A stretch of DNA of 64,000 nt, from NCBI GenBank assembly GCA_024305405.1, contig JAKNDB010000070.1, positions 372,001 to 436,000 of the forward strand. Direction: 5' to 3'. The notes beneath the pieces were generated by a model. It was not told the origin of the DNA. It worked only from the letters and a program-made list of their open reading frames with translations, and ran no database searches. Below, piece after piece: positions 61,751-64,000 of the stretch. The stretch's first letter is position 1; every line of letters starts with the position of its first letter. Made by a program: the position numbers and the translations under genes. This DNA comes from Dirofilaria immitis. Its lineage: Eukaryota > Nematoda > Chromadorea > Rhabditida > Onchocercidae.

Positions 61751-63134
61751 TTTCAATTTCTTCTTTGCTTATTTTTCTACTTCCTTTTTCTATCAATTTA
61801 TCACTTAATTTATCATCTTTCTTTCTTACATTATCTAACATTATTATGAAGATTTTTTCAATGAAAAATTTTTGATTACTATAAATGATAATGGATCAAC
61901 TAATTGAAGCTTAACATAGGATGATTCCAACCATTCATTCGGTTTATTCAATTATTGGCTACTTTTTGATTTTTTGAAAAACTAAAGATCAGAGTAGAAT
62001 CATCTTCCATCGATCCGACTTCTTCATTCATGTATTCTCTATTATTTTCAATTATTTTCCTTCTTGCAATAAGAAAAAAATATCAAAAAGGAATGAATCG
62101 ATTTTGTTTTCTTCAATTATTTGTCCTTCTTATGTATTTAAAAATCGTTCAAAAAAAAAAATAAGTTTGCAAGCGTAGGAAAATTCGGCTTCATTGTCTA
62201 AATTTCCTATAAAGTTTACCTTACAATTTCTTATAATTTTAATCTATCATTTTCATTTCGCTATTAAAATGTTATGTACATATATATATGTCCTTAAATG
62301 TCCATTATTATATCTGCTAAAATAGATCATCCCAAAGCTATTTTTGTTTATTTGTTTATATTCTTTGCCAATATGGATTGGATACTTGCTGCATGAGTAG
62401 TTATTCTTCGAAAGTTTGAATGTATTATGATGTATGGTACCTTAACTGATTTTAGCATTAAATATTCATAATATTAGTTATAAATCATCCGATAAAACGT
62501 TGCTGTTGAGTGGTCAAATACAGTGAAACAAATTTTAAATATAATAAAAGTTAAAAATACTGAAATTACACAGAAATAAATGATAAAATGAGAGTTTCTA
62601 AAATATCAAAAAGTTATGCCTCAGAAATTTAGAGATGTGGAAATTAATTTTATCTTTACTAAGACGGCTGTTATAAAATAATTAATATGCTGAAGAAATA
62701 ATTATTAACAATAGAAAAATTATTCATGCATCATTTTCAGCAAATATATATCGATTCTCTTTCAAAATTTCTCTTATGAAATTTTGAAAGAAAATTGAAT
62801 TAAGAATTTAAAAGGAGTAGCAAATGAAGATATAGAATAAAAGTTAGAATAATAATAGAGGAGAAAGAGTAAAATGAATACATAAGGAATAAAACGGTAA
62901 TCGATTCATTTCATTAATTTTAGCACAAATTCTTCTTATATGCGTTAATTAAATGCTTTTTTTAAATGTTCACAAACATCCTTTGCCATATCAAAAATAA
63001 ATAATTTTTGATTAATTAGTTTTACTCCATAAATAACGATTCTTAATTTATCCATGCAAGTTTCATCCACAAAAAAATACAACTCTATTAGTGTATGAAC
63101 AGAAAGTTCAGTTATCATTACTTCTTACTATCAT
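61751..63134. other. Non-coding stretch between converging genes
   Basis: 3' flanks of the insulin-like gene and TMEM231. AT-rich; nothing else seen. Confidence 0.6.
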
Positions 63135-63412
63135 CTATTCGTCTAATCCATTAAAGTGATTTCTTCGGACAATGATCGTACTGAGGATATGATTTTCGAA
63201 TAAAAACTTTCGTAATTTGTTAACAAAAAAATGAACGACAACGAAACAAGCGAAATATTGAATCCATGCCCATTTTAAGAGTTCCAGAAGACCTGTTCGG
63301 TAGAATAGTTGTTGTTCAGGGATTCGTATTGATAAGCGTAGTATGAAATTATTGTCTCCAGCTTGTTTAGGCATCCATACAACAGACTTCCTCAAAAATG
63401 TTTCCTCAAAAA
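63135..63412 (-). CDS. tmem-231: 3'-terminal exon of TMEM231 (partial)
   Basis: The acceptor tacatag ends at 63413 on the minus strand; 92 codons follow in phase to TAG at 63135-63137. The peptide contains LSIRIPEQQLFYRTGLLELL then KWAWIQYFACFVVVHFFVNK, a membrane helix, and a tail with FENHILSTI. This is the C-terminal block of TMEM231, a two-pass membrane protein of the M(B9)/MKS ciliary transition zone complex. In nematodes only sensory neurons are ciliated, so expression there is expected. The upstream exons were not found before the right edge of the window (possibly a long intron). Confidence 0.8.
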
Positions 63413-64000
63413 CTATGTAAAAATAAAATTAAATTCATAAAAATAACTTATTTCATATAATTTCCATATTATTTATTATTTACAAAGAAAGTACAGTTTT
63501 TTTAATAAACTTCTCGAGATCTTATCAATCAGATTATAAACATAAAATTGAACTAAGAGTCATTGAGACATTTTCCATTTTTTCACATCGTATCGCATCT
63601 CTTACTATTTATTACGCCATCAGCTATATCACTATTCCTATTTCTTCAGTCACAACTAAAGCAAAGATAAAATCAACAGCAATTAATTTAATGTGACAAT
63701 AGCTAAGAAAAAGAGTGAATTCATGCAAAGACCTCATTATATTTCGTAAGACATGAAAAACACCTATTTTTGAAGTTTGTTTTTGGATTTCAAAAAAGAG
63801 TGATTCTTTTACATGTTGGACATTTTTGAATAATACTATGGTAATGATTTTTTATTGGTTTCTCATATTAAAATAATTAAAAGTCACCTTATTTTGTCAA
63901 GTTTGAACAATGATTATGATGTTAAACTGAAACAAAAGATCGAGATCAGGCAGTATTCAATACAGAATTAAATATATCAGAAGGCAAAGAAAGCCGATGG
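63413..64000. other. Probable TMEM231 intron at the right edge
   Basis: No minus-strand exon with splice sites was read here, so it is taken as intron of the gene that continues beyond the window. Confidence 0.45.

Noticed and set aside
1..64000. Wolbachia-derived or other bacterial insert
   Set aside because: No bacterial gene, operon or GC shift was recognised anywhere in the window.
1..64000. CRISPR array
   Set aside because: The tandem repeats are head to tail without unique spacers and lie in eukaryotic introns or intergenic DNA.

Overview
The window is about 64 kb of AT-rich eukaryotic DNA, most probably from a parasitic nematode of the Spirurina/filarial group. The evidence is genes of many small exons (60-250 bp), introns of roughly 60-1,500 bp with GT..AG ends, candidate spliced-leader acceptors just before start codons, nematode-type families (type-beta insulin-like peptide, AQR/EMB-4 helicase) and dense simple repeats. 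The species is inferred, not proven. I saw no bacterial operons, CRISPR arrays or complete transposons. Exon coordinates come from reading splice sites and phases by hand; in nearly every multi-exon model the phases close exactly.

Left third (1-18.1 kb). The 3' end of an unidentified + strand gene is followed by a 15-exon minus-strand gene (2590-8939) whose ~781-aa product is two tandem copies of one long module, with partly conserved intron positions; I do not recognise the family. Then about 6 kb of non-coding DNA with microsatellites and minisatellites, and a clean 5-exon tetraspanin (14995-18143).

Middle (18.1-36.2 kb). A cluster of very short genes: a 37-aa and a 33-aa single-pass membrane microprotein that are clearly related, with a possible third relative. 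Beside them lie a novel 176-aa gene, a mucin-like single-pass membrane protein with 69-bp repeats, and a two-sushi-domain protein ending in a sequon-packed 5-residue repeat. The initiator tRNA-Met gene is at 32970-33041.

Right (36.2-64 kb). Cytosolic tryptophanyl-tRNA synthetase (minus), a six-finger C2H2 zinc-finger gene (+), the 34-exon Aquarius/EMB-4 spliceosomal helicase (minus), an insulin-like peptide gene (+) and the 3' exon of a TMEM231 gene (minus) running off the right edge.

Nine frame breaks occur in four otherwise well-formed genes (WARS, AQR, insulin, mucin-like). Eight sit in homopolymer runs of 4-8 bases and one in a short AT stretch, and all fit lost bases. This points to consensus errors rather than gene decay. 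The genes do not form one pathway; the notable novelty is the microprotein family and the repeat-built 781-aa protein.
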